DNA from: Ornithinibacillus sp047228935
Lineage (GTDB): Bacteria; Bacillota; Bacilli; Bacillales; Amphibacillaceae
Direction of reading: 5' to 3'
Length of the DNA stretch: 64,000 nt
Assembly (NCBI RefSeq): GCF_047228935.1
Contig: NZ_JBFEGG010000002.1
Span: 558,001 to 622,000, forward strand
Shown: positions 17,503-25,744 of the stretch, in pieces
Layout: each line of letters begins with the position of its first letter
Numbering within the stretch: position 1 is the stretch's first letter
Position numbers and translations under genes: made by a program
Notes under the pieces: generated by a model
Seen by the model: the letters and a program-made list of their open reading frames with translations, nothing else
Databases searched by the model: none
Told to the model about the DNA's origin: nothing

Positions 17503-17955
17503 TTACTTTTGAGAGCCAAATTTATTCTCTATTTCCTTGAAGTCTTTGCTATCAATATCTGGTGGTTCTTTATCATTTTCTCTTAATGTCCAATTAAAAA
17601 ATCCAGAAATCAATGCAAATATGAGTGAACCTTGCGAAGCAATCTCAATATTCACCATAAATGTATCGAGTAACTCCATTAACACAAAAGTGAGACCTGT
17701 ATTCAAAATAAATGACAACCAGCCGTTGCTTGATTGAATAATACCAACAAATCTCAAAGCTTTTGGTATCGCATTTGTAATGAGTGAGAGAGGTATTTCA
17801 AGGAATACATACATAACAAAGAAAAATACTAAAGCACTGATTGAATTATATTGTAATCCGAGTAACCTTAAAAATATGTATTCAAAAAAGGTAATACCAA
17901 ACAAAATTATTAGTACGATAGATGTACAGATAACTATTGTTTTAATTTTATTTAT
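17503..17955 (-). CDS. YrvL-like membrane protein, cargo of the Tn554-like element
   Basis: The conventional frame starts at 17904 (133 residues). The coding pattern extends 17 codons further up to an ATA at 17955, which has GGAG 9 bases before it; the added residues complete the first membrane helix (NKIKTIVICTSIVLIILFG). The protein has about four membrane helices and resembles YrvL, a regulator of the SigO-RsoA sigma factor in B. subtilis (SIWS/SISALVFFF, then KALRFVGI). The original ATG seems to have become ATA, or ATA is used as a rare start. Resemblance to YrvL is from pattern only. Confidence 0.45.
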   Translation of the reverse strand: MNKIKTIVICTSIVLIILFGITFFEYIFLRLLGLQYNSISALVFFFVMYVFLEIPLSLITNAIPKALRFVGIIQSSNGWLSFILNTGLTFVLMELLDTFMVNIEIASQGSLIFALISGFFNWTLRENDKEPPDIDSKDFKEIENKFGSQK

Positions 17956-18151
17956 CTTAAACGACTCCTTCCTAAATTTGCCCGTTAATTTAAGTACAAC
18001 GCTTCACAACCTCTCTTAAATTTTATCATTATATTCAATTTTCTTTAAAGCTATTGTTCCAGAAAATGGCCCGATTGCTGAATACAACTTATCTTTTAAC
18101 GGCATTGTCATATTACACAGAAAATCAAACAGGGAGGGAAAATCGTAGATC

Positions 18152-18535
18152 TTAAATTCCCTCATAAATCTTCCCAAATTTAATTTTCATTTGTTCTTTA
18201 ATTTCTTTATTTTCCTTCTCTAAATCTTTGATTCTCTTCCGTAAGGAAGAAATAATTACATCTTTAGATGCGTCACTCATATTTCTTTTAGCTTGTTTTA
18301 TTGAAGGGAGACCTTCTTGTTGATTGCGAAGTGTTTCGATTCGTTCTCGGAGTTCTGTATTTCTGTATAGAAATGCTTTTGAAACCCCTGATTCTGCAGA
18401 AACAGAGTTAAAATTGATTTTTATTTGTTTTTTTATCATCTTTTTGATCGCTTCTTCAACTTTTTGAATGGTCTTTTCCGTTTTTAACTTTGCATGTTTT
18501 ATAATACCTTCGGTATTTGGGTTTTCATTAGACAT
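18152..18535 (-). CDS. tnpC: Tn554-type transposition regulator TnpC (DUF6262)
   Basis: 127 residues, highly charged. The middle KINFNSVSAESGVSKAFLYRN is a helix-turn-helix-like segment, followed by a coiled coil (SSLRKRIKDLEKENKEIKEQM). This is the TnpC/DUF6262 pattern. In Tn554, TnpC influences orientation and frequency of transposition but is not essential. It overlaps the end of tnpB by 8 bp, as expected for the tnpABC operon. Confidence 0.8.
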   Translation of the reverse strand: MSNENPNTEGIIKHAKLKTEKTIQKVEEAIKKMIKKQIKINFNSVSAESGVSKAFLYRNTELRERIETLRNQQEGLPSIKQAKRNMSDASKDVIISSLRKRIKDLEKENKEIKEQMKIKFGKIYEGI

Positions 18536-20564
18536 TTTGCATCACCTTCTCACGTTCATCTCCAACATACTCACGCCTGGTTTTATCTAAACCAAAGATA
18601 CCACCAGTATGTAGTAAACCATTTGCTAATTCTTTATATCTTTTTAATTTGGGCTCAATTAACTCAACGGAACGTAACCTTCCGGATTTTTTGTATACTC
18701 CAATATCAGCTTCCATTTTAGATATCTGTTCTTGGTAATAGTCGAGAAACGTCTTGTCAACGTGAAAACTTCGGCAGTTGTTTTTAATACAGGGTGGTTC
18801 TAATGTCTGTTCAAGAAAATCACAATGAAGTTTAGGGCTTTTTACACAAAACCCATGATCTAAACGAATGGAGTCCATGTTATGACGTATCCATTCCAGT
18901 TCAACTCCGTTTTCTTCAGCCTGTTGAGCTAAATTAGCGACAATAACTTCTCCATGTGTATCTAGTCTTACTGCGCCAATATCGCGAGCCTTTTCCCATT
19001 CATCACGGAGTGTTTGATCATGAATTTGGGCATAGACTAACGTCATTTCAGGACTGGCATGAGCCATCAGTTTTTGAACATGAAGAATATTCATTCCGTT
19101 ATTAATCAAATTAACACCGTAACGGTGTCGGAACGCATGATTTTTAAACCAATAAATTTCTCCATCTTTGTCCTTAATATTACATCTGTTAGCTAGTTTA
19201 TTAAGGTTCAACTTAATGGAATCTTGCGATATGGGATTACCCATCCTTTTCCCTTTAAGTGTTGGAAACAAATATTTCTTAGGGTTCGTGTCCAAAGTTG
19301 ATCTCTTTTTTGTAAGTTCTTGCTGCGCTAGGACCACATTTGCAATTTCCTCTGAAATAGGAACTTTATGATTTTTATAACTTACTTTTCTTTGATCTCC
19401 GATAATCCACCAGCCATCTTCTTGATTTACTAAGCAGTCAATTTTAAGTGATAAAACGTCACTTATTCGAAAACCTGTAGCTTCCATTAGAAGAATTATA
19501 GGTATATGATCTGAGGAAAGTTGGTTAATATGGTAAATTAACTGTTCCCATACTTCATCCGGGATATATTTAATTTCACCAGCTTTTGCTCTTTTCTTTT
19601 TAGGGATATCTTCAATTGACAATAGTGAAATTACTGACTTTGTCGGAGCTTCTTCCCATTCGAATTTCTGTATGTATGAGATAAACGTTTTAAGGTCTAT
19701 TAAAAAACGATTTACATAATTGTGATCTGGATTAATTAAATATTTTCCCTTTTTAATAGTGGAATGTCGCAAGTATTCAATGTACTCCTCAATATCCATT
19801 CTGGATAGCTGGTTTAATTCTTTCCACTCAGGATGTTTACCCTTCAAAAAGGTGAAGAAAAACGAAAGTCTATTTAAATAACATATTGCTGTAGAAAAGC
19901 TAATGGATTGCTGAACAACTAGGCGAGTCTTTATATATTTTTTAAATAATTGTCTATAAGGTTGTGGAACCTTCGAAAAGTCTAATGAATATCTACTAAT
20001 TGTATTGTTATAATTAATATTCAATTTTCGTACATCCCAACAATCCTTGTCTGTTTCATCACGTTCATCATAAAGCTGATAATAAAATTCATAAACTTGA
20101 AGAAAGAGTCTAATATACAAAGATGGTTGGACTGTTGGTGACAACCATGGTGATGACTTTTTCCGGTGTACAATTTCAACTGATTTTCCATTCTCTACAA
20201 GAAATGTTCGATATTCTGTTAGAAACTTTTCCTTCTGTATATCAATAATAGAATCTAAATTGGCATAGTATCGAGAGATGAATTCTGTAAAAATTTTAAG
20301 ACATGGAGAATAATGCATGAAAGCATAGGTAATCGAAATCCTTGTCTCCTTTAATCCCTTATAAAAATAGTATTTTAATTCATTTTTCAATCTAAGATTG
20401 TGTACCTTATCAAAAATCAATTTTCTATTCCAATCATAATGTTTATCCAGGATGGGACATTCTTGTACATTCCATACATCATTTGCCCAATATCCATGTA
20501 ATGGTTCATTTATCTGTTCCAGATGGTGGGGAAGGGGTTTTATTTTCAATGTACTCTGTGTCAT
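18528..20564 (-). CDS. tnpB: Tn554-type tyrosine recombinase TnpB
   Basis: 678 residues, larger than phage integrases, as is usual for TnpB. The C-terminal catalytic domain shows TGFRISDVLSL (first Arg), HAFRHRYGVNLINNG (His-x-x-Arg), and MAHASPEMTLVYAQIHD with the nucleophilic Tyr. The N-terminal half is a long arm and core-binding region, and the last 150 residues contain a Cys/His cluster (HCDFLEQTLEPPCIKNNCRSFH) that may bind zinc. It starts at the base where tnpA stops (ATG overlapping TAA). It acts with TnpA in site-specific insertion. Confidence 0.88.
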   Translation of the reverse strand: MTQSTLKIKPLPHHLEQINEPLHGYWANDVWNVQECPILDKHYDWNRKLIFDKVHNLRLKNELKYYFYKGLKETRISITYAFMHYSPCLKIFTEFISRYYANLDSIIDIQKEKFLTEYRTFLVENGKSVEIVHRKKSSPWLSPTVQPSLYIRLFLQVYEFYYQLYDERDETDKDCWDVRKLNINYNNTISRYSLDFSKVPQPYRQLFKKYIKTRLVVQQSISFSTAICYLNRLSFFFTFLKGKHPEWKELNQLSRMDIEEYIEYLRHSTIKKGKYLINPDHNYVNRFLIDLKTFISYIQKFEWEEAPTKSVISLLSIEDIPKKKRAKAGEIKYIPDEVWEQLIYHINQLSSDHIPIILLMEATGFRISDVLSLKIDCLVNQEDGWWIIGDQRKVSYKNHKVPISEEIANVVLAQQELTKKRSTLDTNPKKYLFPTLKGKRMGNPISQDSIKLNLNKLANRCNIKDKDGEIYWFKNHAFRHRYGVNLINNGMNILHVQKLMAHASPEMTLVYAQIHDQTLRDEWEKARDIGAVRLDTHGEVIVANLAQQAEENGVELEWIRHNMDSIRLDHGFCVKSPKLHCDFLEQTLEPPCIKNNCRSFHVDKTFLDYYQEQISKMEADIGVYKKSGRLRSVELIEPKLKRYKELANGLLHTGGIFGLDKTRREYVGDEREKVMQNV

Positions 20565-21655
20565 TATTTATCTCTTCTTCCTATTTTTTTGTTTGATTGA
20601 GCTTGTTCCCAGCTTCCACGTATGGTTTCATCGGATGCATGGATATAAGTCTGTATCGTTGTTTGAACGTGTGCATGCCCTAATAATCTCTGTATGATGG
20701 CAATATCTACTCCTGCTTCATGTAACTCTGTGGCATATGTATGCCGAAGCATATGAGGGGTAAAATCTATTCCTGTTTTTTTCTTCATCCGTTTAATTAA
20801 AGAACGTACAGAACCATCAGTCATTGGTTTACCACGATTTGGTCCAGTTAAGGTGATAAACACATAATTGCTATCAATTTCGTAAGAATGAAAGTCTATT
20901 AGATAATCTTGAAAGAGATTCATAGTCTCAATAGATACATAGACTTTTCGTTTTTCTCCATCGGATGTTTTGGATCTCCTAACCGAAATAGCATTTTTAC
21001 CAATATCAAAATCCTCTACCCACAGAGAAAGGGCCTCTCCAATACGTAATCCACCTTCATATAAAATACGGAACAATAATTCATCCCGTATATTGCTGCA
21101 AGCATTATGAATTACTTGTAATTGGTTTTTATTTAACGTTTTAACTGTACGCTTTGGCTCCTTAACTTTTAAAATGTTTTTATCATAAGAATTCCCTTTT
21201 GTAATGTGATGGAGGAAGGGTTTAAACGTCCTAAAACGCCCTGGGGCCTGCTTTTTTAATTGATTATTTACATTTCCCACGTAATCCTCATTACGAGTCA
21301 AATAGTCATAGAATCCTATGACACAAGTTATGATGGTATTGACTGTTCTTTCTGATCGTTTAGCTAAGGTTTCTTCAAAGTAAATGACTTTTGTAGATTG
21401 ATCGGGAATTCTCAGCCAACCGATGAATTGAGCCAAGATATCAAGGTTCACTTCTTGATATCTTAACCGACTTTCCTCTAGGAATTGAAAATAAAGCTTT
21501 AGATGGTAACAGTATGACTTTAGTGTATTTTCAGCTTTTCCAATGTTATCTAAATACTTTATATACTTTGCAACCGGTATGACCGGATAGCCTCTCTTAT
21601 CAATTAACAGATATCTTTTCTTCTCTTGAATGAGAACTTCTTGTACTTTCAACAT
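20564..21655 (-). CDS. tnpA: Tn554-type tyrosine recombinase TnpA
   Basis: 363 residues. An N-terminal SAM-like arm domain (about 20-150) precedes the catalytic domain: GLRIGEALSL, HMLRHTYATELHEAG and LLGHAHVQTTIQTYIH, giving Arg, His-x-x-Arg, His and the Tyr nucleophile. Length matches Tn554 TnpA (about 361). GGGGGTGG lies before ATG 21655. First gene of the tnpABC operon and nearest to the element's end at 21800. Confidence 0.88.
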   Translation of the reverse strand: MLKVQEVLIQEKKRYLLIDKRGYPVIPVAKYIKYLDNIGKAENTLKSYCYHLKLYFQFLEESRLRYQEVNLDILAQFIGWLRIPDQSTKVIYFEETLAKRSERTVNTIITCVIGFYDYLTRNEDYVGNVNNQLKKQAPGRFRTFKPFLHHITKGNSYDKNILKVKEPKRTVKTLNKNQLQVIHNACSNIRDELLFRILYEGGLRIGEALSLWVEDFDIGKNAISVRRSKTSDGEKRKVYVSIETMNLFQDYLIDFHSYEIDSNYVFITLTGPNRGKPMTDGSVRSLIKRMKKKTGIDFTPHMLRHTYATELHEAGVDIAIIQRLLGHAHVQTTIQTYIHASDETIRGSWEQAQSNKKIGRRDK

Positions 21656-21794
21656 TCCACCCCCTAATTCGTAAGATACTATATATTCATAAATTTAATA
21701 GTACAAATAATAATTCTTTAATGAAATATAAAAGAAGTAGTTACTATCGCAAGATACGTTAATAACTACTTCTAATACTAGTACAATTAAGGCT

Positions 21795-22480
21795 GGTTAT
21801 ACGGATCAAGTATTCGGATTAACTAATTTGTTAGGATTTCGATTTGCCCCAAGACTACGAGACCTTGCAGATTCAAAACTTTATTCATTTGAAAAGCCAG
21901 ACCAATATCCAGAAATGGAGAAGTTGCTTCGTGGAAGAATTAACACCAAGATCATTCAGGAAAATTATGATGATGTATTAAGGTTGGCACATTCCATTCG
22001 TAAAGGAACGGTCTCTGCTTCTCTCATTATGGGGAAATTAGGTTCTTATTCTCGTCAAAATAGCCTTGCTACTACATTAAGAGAGATGGGGCGCATAGAT
22101 AAAACCTTGTTTATATTAGATTATATTTCTAGCGAAACATTGCGTCGACGAATTCAACGTGGATTAAATAAAGGAGAAGCTATGAATGCATTGGCGCGAG
22201 CTATTTTTTTGGGAAACATGGGGAACTTAGAGAAAGAGCATTACAAGATCAATTACAGCGTGCCAGCGCCTTAAACCTCATTATTAATGCTATTAGTATT
22301 TGGAATACCGTATATCTATCACAAGCAATTGAACATTTTAAAACTACAGGAAAGTATCAAGAGGAATTGCTCCCACACATATCACCATTAGGATGGGAAC
22401 ATATAAACTTTCTAGGAGAATATTCATTTATACCTGAGATTTTGAGCTCAATACATTCCCTACGTCCACTTAGGATATAA
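21795..22480 (+). pseudogene. Tn3-family transposase, C-terminal part
   Basis: Continuation of the transposase broken at 17310: YTDQVFGLTNLLGFRFAPRLRDLAD, then LASTLREMGR-like SLATTLREMGRIDKTLF, then, after a frameshift near 22225, RERALQDQLQRASALNLIINAISIWNTVYL and the terminal GWEHINFLGEYSF. It stops with TAA at 22478-22480, 60 bp before the transposon end, as Tn3 transposase genes do. The third catalytic residue (Glu of the RERALQ segment) lies across the frameshift. Confidence 0.85.
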
Positions 22481-22483
22481 AAA

Positions 22484-22522
22484 GACCCTAATTTTTCTGC
22501 TTAGCGTAGAAAAATTAGGGTC
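22484..22522 (+). terminator. Terminator of the Tn3 transposase remnant
   Basis: GACCCTAATTTTTCT and AGAAAAATTAGGGTC pair perfectly around a 9-base loop, 4 bp after the stop codon. No long T-run follows. Confidence 0.6.
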
Positions 22523-22540
22523 ATCATATCCAAAAAATGT

Positions 22541-22578
22541 CTTAGCGTATAATATCCGCGTTTTGTCGGCAGTACCCC
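22541..22578. repeat. 38-bp Tn3-family terminal inverted repeat (right end), different from the one at 12080
   Basis: The 38 bases start CTTAGCGTATAATATCC and end GTCGGCAGTACCCC, so the outer end (GGGG on the minus strand) faces right. Compared with the left repeat at 12080, about 26 of 38 positions agree. The two therefore belong to related but distinct Tn3 elements. Its position 60 bp after the transposase stop is typical. The flanking TATTA does not match the GTATA next to 12080. Confidence 0.75.
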
Positions 22579-22646
22579 TATTAGAAAATGTTGCAATATA
22601 AGTATTAAATTTCTTATTAACATCCTTGAATCTTGATACATAAAGA

Positions 22647-22670
22647 ACACCGTTTGAGAACAAACGGTGT
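22647..22670 (-). terminator. Terminator after the acidic repeat lipoprotein
   Basis: ACACCGTTTG and CAAACGGTGT pair around an AGAA loop, 7 bp beyond the stop codon of the minus-strand lipoprotein gene. Confidence 0.6.
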
Positions 22671-22676
22671 ATAAAC

Positions 22677-22903
22677 TTATTCATCAATAGTATCTGGATC
22701 TGTTGCGTCTTCAGGATCTTCAATTGATTCTTCTGTATCAGGGGTGACATTATGTTCATCAATAGTATCTGGATCTGTTGCGTCGATTGGATCTTCAATT
22801 GGTTCTTCTGTATCAGGGGTGACATTATGTTGATCAATAGTATCTGAATCTGTTGCGTCGATAGGATCTTCAATTGGTTCCTCTGTCCCTGGAGTTACAT
22901 CCT
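22677..22903. repeat. 75-bp tandem repeat, three copies
   Basis: The coding units of the acidic lipoprotein repeat every 75 bp, each containing ATCAATAGTATCTGGATCTG or a close variant. The copies are so alike that slippage could change the copy number between strains. Confidence 0.75.
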
Positions 22904-23003
22904 CCGGTGGTGGATTATTATCGTCATCTCCATTATTACACCCTAATAACAAGAAAATTGAAAGAAAAACCGTTGATAAAAGTTTCATCCACTTAAGATT
23001 CAT
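22677..23003 (-). CDS. Acidic lipoprotein with three 25-residue repeats
   Basis: 108 residues. A signal peptide ends in LLLGC (Cys 22). The mature part is CNNGDDDNNPPPED followed by three near-identical 25-residue units of the type VTPDTEEPIEDPIDATDPDTIDEHN. It is extremely acidic, without Lys or Arg, so it should be an unfolded, perhaps cation-binding tail outside the membrane. The lipoprotein at 29516 shares the CNN..NPPPED start and acidity, so the two are related. Function unknown; the place in a spore island hints at a spore-surface or membrane role, which is inference. Confidence 0.65.
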   Translation of the reverse strand: MNLKWMKLLSTVFLSIFLLLGCNNGDDDNNPPPEDVTPGTEEPIEDPIDATDSDTIDQHNVTPDTEEPIEDPIDATDPDTIDEHNVTPDTEESIEDPEDATDPDTIDE

Positions 23004-23134
23004 CTTACCGCCGCCCTTTCGATTGTTGTAAATTCTAAATTATTTTCTAAGTTGGTTAACAACTAACCAACCTTTTGTCTCGCATAACTATTGTTGTTTT
23101 ACCTTGAGTTTATTCTTCTTGAACACGTGTTCTT

Positions 23135-23482
23135 TTATTGTATTACATTACCTCTATATGGATCTTGACTTTGCATGTAGTTAGAAAATTGCTGAACCGA
23201 TTGTTGAATAGTTTGTTGAGTTTCTTTTTCCAAACCGTACCATCCGTTTTTAAACATTAAGTTATATATATTGCGGTGACAGTCTTCTGTTTCTTGGGAA
23301 ACAGACGCTATTGTACGATACAACGATTCATGGCTAGCTTCTTTTAATGCAGTCGAGTATGAGGAAGATATATATTTTTCCGTAGTTAAGGCATCGTTTA
23401 GAAAATCTCTATCGTTCATTTGCGGCGTCTTAGGGACTGGTGTTTCAGGATTTTTAATCCTGTTTGGAGTATTATTTTCCAC
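23135..23482 (-). CDS. CotF-family spore coat protein
   Basis: 115 residues. After a Pro-rich linker (NPETPVPKTPQ) it carries the CotF four-helix-type domain: NDRDFLNDALTTEKYISSSYSTALKEASHESLYRTI and the C-terminal NLMFKNGWYGLE. CotF-like proteins are assembled on spores late in development. It lies 13 bp after a second small protein of the same kind, likely one transcript. Placed within the mobile island close to the spoVA operon. Confidence 0.75.
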   Translation of the reverse strand: MENNTPNRIKNPETPVPKTPQMNDRDFLNDALTTEKYISSSYSTALKEASHESLYRTIASVSQETEDCHRNIYNLMFKNGWYGLEKETQQTIQQSVQQFSNYMQSQDPYRGNVIQ

Positions 23483-23495
23483 AATAGTTTCCTCC

Positions 23496-23777
23496 TTATT
23501 GATTCATATTTTGTGAAGGTTGAGTTACATACTGTTGCATCTGTTGAAGCAGCTGTTGATAGTGTCGATCATGCATTTGTCCAGCTTGTTCAAGTGCTGC
23601 TCTTACTTCGGGATTTTGGCATTGTTGAGCGAAAAAATGCATTTTCTTCATCGCAAGTAAATTCCAGCTTAACATATCGTTTACATAGAGATGATCCTTT
23701 GTTGACATTATTTCAGGCGGTTGTGTCATTAAAGCTTGTGCTTGTTGATTATTCATACCCGTCTGCATTTGTTGCAT
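23496..23777 (-). CDS. Small CotF-like spore protein
   Basis: 93 residues, Gln- and Met-rich at both ends. The middle part, TKDHLYVNDMLSWNLLAMKKMHFFAQQCQNPEVRAALEQAGQMHDRHYQQLL, matches the helical hairpin of CotF/YhcQ-type coat proteins, a ferritin-like fold without metal ligands. AAGGAGG precedes the ATG. First gene of the two-gene coat unit. Confidence 0.65.
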   Translation of the reverse strand: MQQMQTGMNNQQAQALMTQPPEIMSTKDHLYVNDMLSWNLLAMKKMHFFAQQCQNPEVRAALEQAGQMHDRHYQQLLQQMQQYVTQPSQNMNQ

Positions 23778-23910
23778 GATGTTTCCTCCTTGTTAACAAT
23801 GTTGTAATCACATGGGTAGATTGCCACACAGTGGTCAAAAATATGCAGGTTTTTAGACTAGTTTTAAAGACCCCCCCACCTTTAGATAGTATTTGTGGCT
23901 AAACTAAATA

Positions 23911-24087
23911 CTAATTTATTCTATTCCAGACCCTGTTTAAATCTAAGGGGACATAGACTTTATCACCATGAATTTCCTTATGTATGATAGGATTGGTAAA
24001 ACTTTGATCTAAATAATTTTCAATTATTTTCTTATGTCTAGCTCGTGGTTTTGTTCCTAAAATATTTTCAGTATAGTCCTTGTACAT
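23911..24087 (-). CDS. Unrecognised 58-residue ORF, probably a gene fragment
   Basis: ATG 24087 opens MYKDYTENILGTKPRARHKK, followed by IIENYLDQSF and KEIHGDKVYVPLDL. The residue pattern is protein-like (basic helix then strands) but no family comes to mind, and the ribosome site is poor. The surrounding 23778-24419 interval holds nothing else that I can recognise. It may be a relic left by insertion of the spoVA block. Confidence 0.3.
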   Translation of the reverse strand: MYKDYTENILGTKPRARHKKIIENYLDQSFTNPIIHKEIHGDKVYVPLDLNRVWNRIN

Positions 24088-24419
24088 TACTAATGTATAC
24101 CTCGCTTTTTTTCACCATTTTCTTGTTTATTGAAAAAATATTAATAAGACAAACAAATTGTAAAATACTCCATTGACAAGTCCTTCACTGTGTTTGAAAA
24201 GGAATTCCCCTTTATTCGGATAAAATGCAATGTAACAATTTCCAAGACACCTAGTAACTACGAATAAATTTTCTGTATTTTAATCCGTTTATTTATAACT
24301 TAATTGTCCATTTTCACTATCCTCCTCTCATCGCTTTTTCTTACATGTGTTTCTTTTCCAAAAGCAGTGGAAAATTACATATCTAAATATTTAAATATTT
24401 AAAGTCTGATAAAATTCAA

Positions 24420-24450
24420 TGAATAAAAATCTTTTTATACAGCAATATAA
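24420..24450 (+). promoter_or_regulatory. Candidate sigma-G (forespore) promoter of the spoVA operon
   Basis: TGAATA (24420-24425), a 17-bp spacer, then CAATATAA (24443-24450) fit the sigma-G consensus (TGAATA / CATACTA), with transcription expected near 24457. AGGAGG (24471-24476) and the ATG at 24485 follow. Core spoVA operons are sigma-G controlled. Confidence 0.65.
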
Positions 24451-24484
24451 TAAAGGTCAAAATAAAATATAGGAGGCGTTATTC

Positions 24485-24688
24485 ATGACAGTGATCAGTG
24501 ACGTTAAAACAGCTCTAGCAGGGTTAAAAAGTGCACAAGCTAGCTTTGAAACATTTGCTCTTAGTACAGATAATGAACAAGCGAAGCAACTCTATCAAGA
24601 TGCGGCTAAACAAACTCAATCTGTAGTAGACAGCATTGCACCACGCGTTCAACAAATTGAACAAGAAGAACCTCAATACAAACAATAA
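24485..24688 (+). CDS. DUF1657 protein, first gene of the mobile-type spoVA operon
   Basis: 67 residues, all helical: TVISDVKTALAGLKSAQASFETFALSTDNEQAKQLYQDAAKQTQ and a terminal EEPQYK. This is DUF1657, found almost only in spore formers and usually flanking extra spoVA operons. Its role is unknown. It leads a same-strand run of seven genes (24485-28221) that also contains a second DUF1657 gene and a DUF1657 domain fused to DUF421. Confidence 0.85.
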   Translation: MTVISDVKTALAGLKSAQASFETFALSTDNEQAKQLYQDAAKQTQSVVDSIAPRVQQIEQEEPQYKQ

Positions 24689-24769
24689 TCTTAATGCGAC
24701 ACAAAAGGATGGGTCGATATTGATCAACCTTTTGTGTGATTTTGAATGGATAAAATATGAGGTGATTTC

Positions 24770-25243
24770 ATGAAAGGTAACATAACTAAATTAAAAATTT
24801 TGCTTTTATTACTAATCATCATCGGAATAGGTTCAGGATGTAACGAAAACCAGAATCAAATGGGTTATAACAATAAAGATTTGAGTATTTCACAAGTACA
24901 TACAAGCAAGCCATTCGATCAATCTATCGCTAACCAGGCTAAAGAAAAGATGATTACTAAGGATGAAATTACGGATGTAAGGGCTGTGAATACAGATAAG
25001 GAGCTTTTAGTAGCGATAAAGGTAGAAAATTTCAATCGTTTTCGATTAAAAACTATCGAGAAGACAGTAAAATCTGACCTAGAAAAAATATATCCGAATC
25101 ATAAAGTCGTCGTTTCGTCGGATAAAAAAATGTTCTGGGAACTCGAAAAAATAGAACAAAGACTGCAAAAAAACAATACGAATAAGAAAAGCTTAAAAAA
25201 GGATTTGAAAAAACTTAAAAGTCTTATAAAGGAAAAAACGTAA
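24770..25243 (+). CDS. YhcN/YlaJ-family sporulation lipoprotein
   Basis: 157 residues. The signal peptide ends in GSGC (Cys 24). The mature part has the YhcN/YlaJ pattern: NQAKEKMITKDEITDVRAVNTDKELLVAIKVENFNRFRLKTIEKTVKSDLEKIYP, a BON-like fold, then a Lys-rich helix. These lipoproteins sit in the inner spore membrane and affect germination or outgrowth. Its position between DUF1657 and spoVAC is characteristic of the transferable spoVA operon. Confidence 0.8.
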   Translation: MKGNITKLKILLLLLIIIGIGSGCNENQNQMGYNNKDLSISQVHTSKPFDQSIANQAKEKMITKDEITDVRAVNTDKELLVAIKVENFNRFRLKTIEKTVKSDLEKIYPNHKVVVSSDKKMFWELEKIEQRLQKNNTNKKSLKKDLKKLKSLIKEKT

Positions 25244-25264
25244 AGAAAGAGGAAGGATCGAGCT

Positions 25265-25744
25265 ATGTCAAATAATCAAAAGAAACAGCTAACCCCAGTC
25301 CAACAGGAATACCAAGAATTACAAAAACAACGTGAAATAAAAAGACCGGTTGTAACAAATTGTATAAAAGCCTTTCTAACAGGTGGTCTCATCTGTCTTA
25401 TTGGTCAGCTTATTCAAGACTTTTACATCTATTATTTTGATTTCACAGAGCAAACGGCCGGAAATCCGACGGTAGGTACTTTAATTTTTATTACGATGCT
25501 TCTTACCGGTTTTGGAGTATATGATCGAATGGCCCAATTTGGGGGAGCAGGGACAGCTGTACCCGTAACTGGTTTTGGTAATGCGGTCATATCACCTGCC
25601 ATTGAACATCGAACCGAAGGATTTGTACTGGGCGTAGGCGGCAATATGTTTAAACTAGCCGGTTCTGTCATTTTATTTGGTGTGTTTTCTGCTTTTGTCA
25701 TTGCCTTAATTAAAACAATTTTAATCAGATGGGGTGGTTTATAA
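25265..25744 (+). CDS. spoVAC: Stage V sporulation protein AC
   Basis: 159 residues. A soluble N-terminus (LTPVQQEYQELQKQREIKRPVVTNC) leads into the SpoVAC/AE membrane domain with about four helices and the conserved GGLICLIGQ, GFGVYDRMAQFGGAGTAVPVTGFGNAV and EGFVLGVGGNMFKLAGSVI motifs. SpoVAC is an inner-membrane channel of the forespore that passes dipicolinic acid and has mechanosensitive behaviour. Its stop overlaps the spoVAD start by one base (TAATG), so they are translationally coupled. Confidence 0.9.
   Translation: MSNNQKKQLTPVQQEYQELQKQREIKRPVVTNCIKAFLTGGLICLIGQLIQDFYIYYFDFTEQTAGNPTVGTLIFITMLLTGFGVYDRMAQFGGAGTAVPVTGFGNAVISPAIEHRTEGFVLGVGGNMFKLAGSVILFGVFSAFVIALIKTILIRWGGL

Larger units (their letters stand above)
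17305..21800. mobile_element. Tn554-like transposon inserted in a Tn3 transposase gene
   Basis: The Tn3 transposase reads HYTDTAGY up to 17310 and resumes TDQVFGLTNLLGFRFAPRLRDL from 21801, so the 4,490 bp between are an insertion. Both junctions carry GGTTAT (17305-17310 and 21795-21800), within GGC-C/T-GGTTAT. Inside are tnpA, tnpB and tnpC in that order from the right end and one cargo gene at the far end, which is the layout of Tn554. Tn554 inserts site-specifically through tyrosine recombinases and leaves hexanucleotide cores rather than usual target duplications. Confidence 0.85.

Noticed and set aside
22460..22873. Minus-strand 137-codon frame overlapping the Tn3 end
   Set aside because: It is a shadow of the repetitive lipoprotein gene in another frame; its tail is the translated transposon end and terminator.
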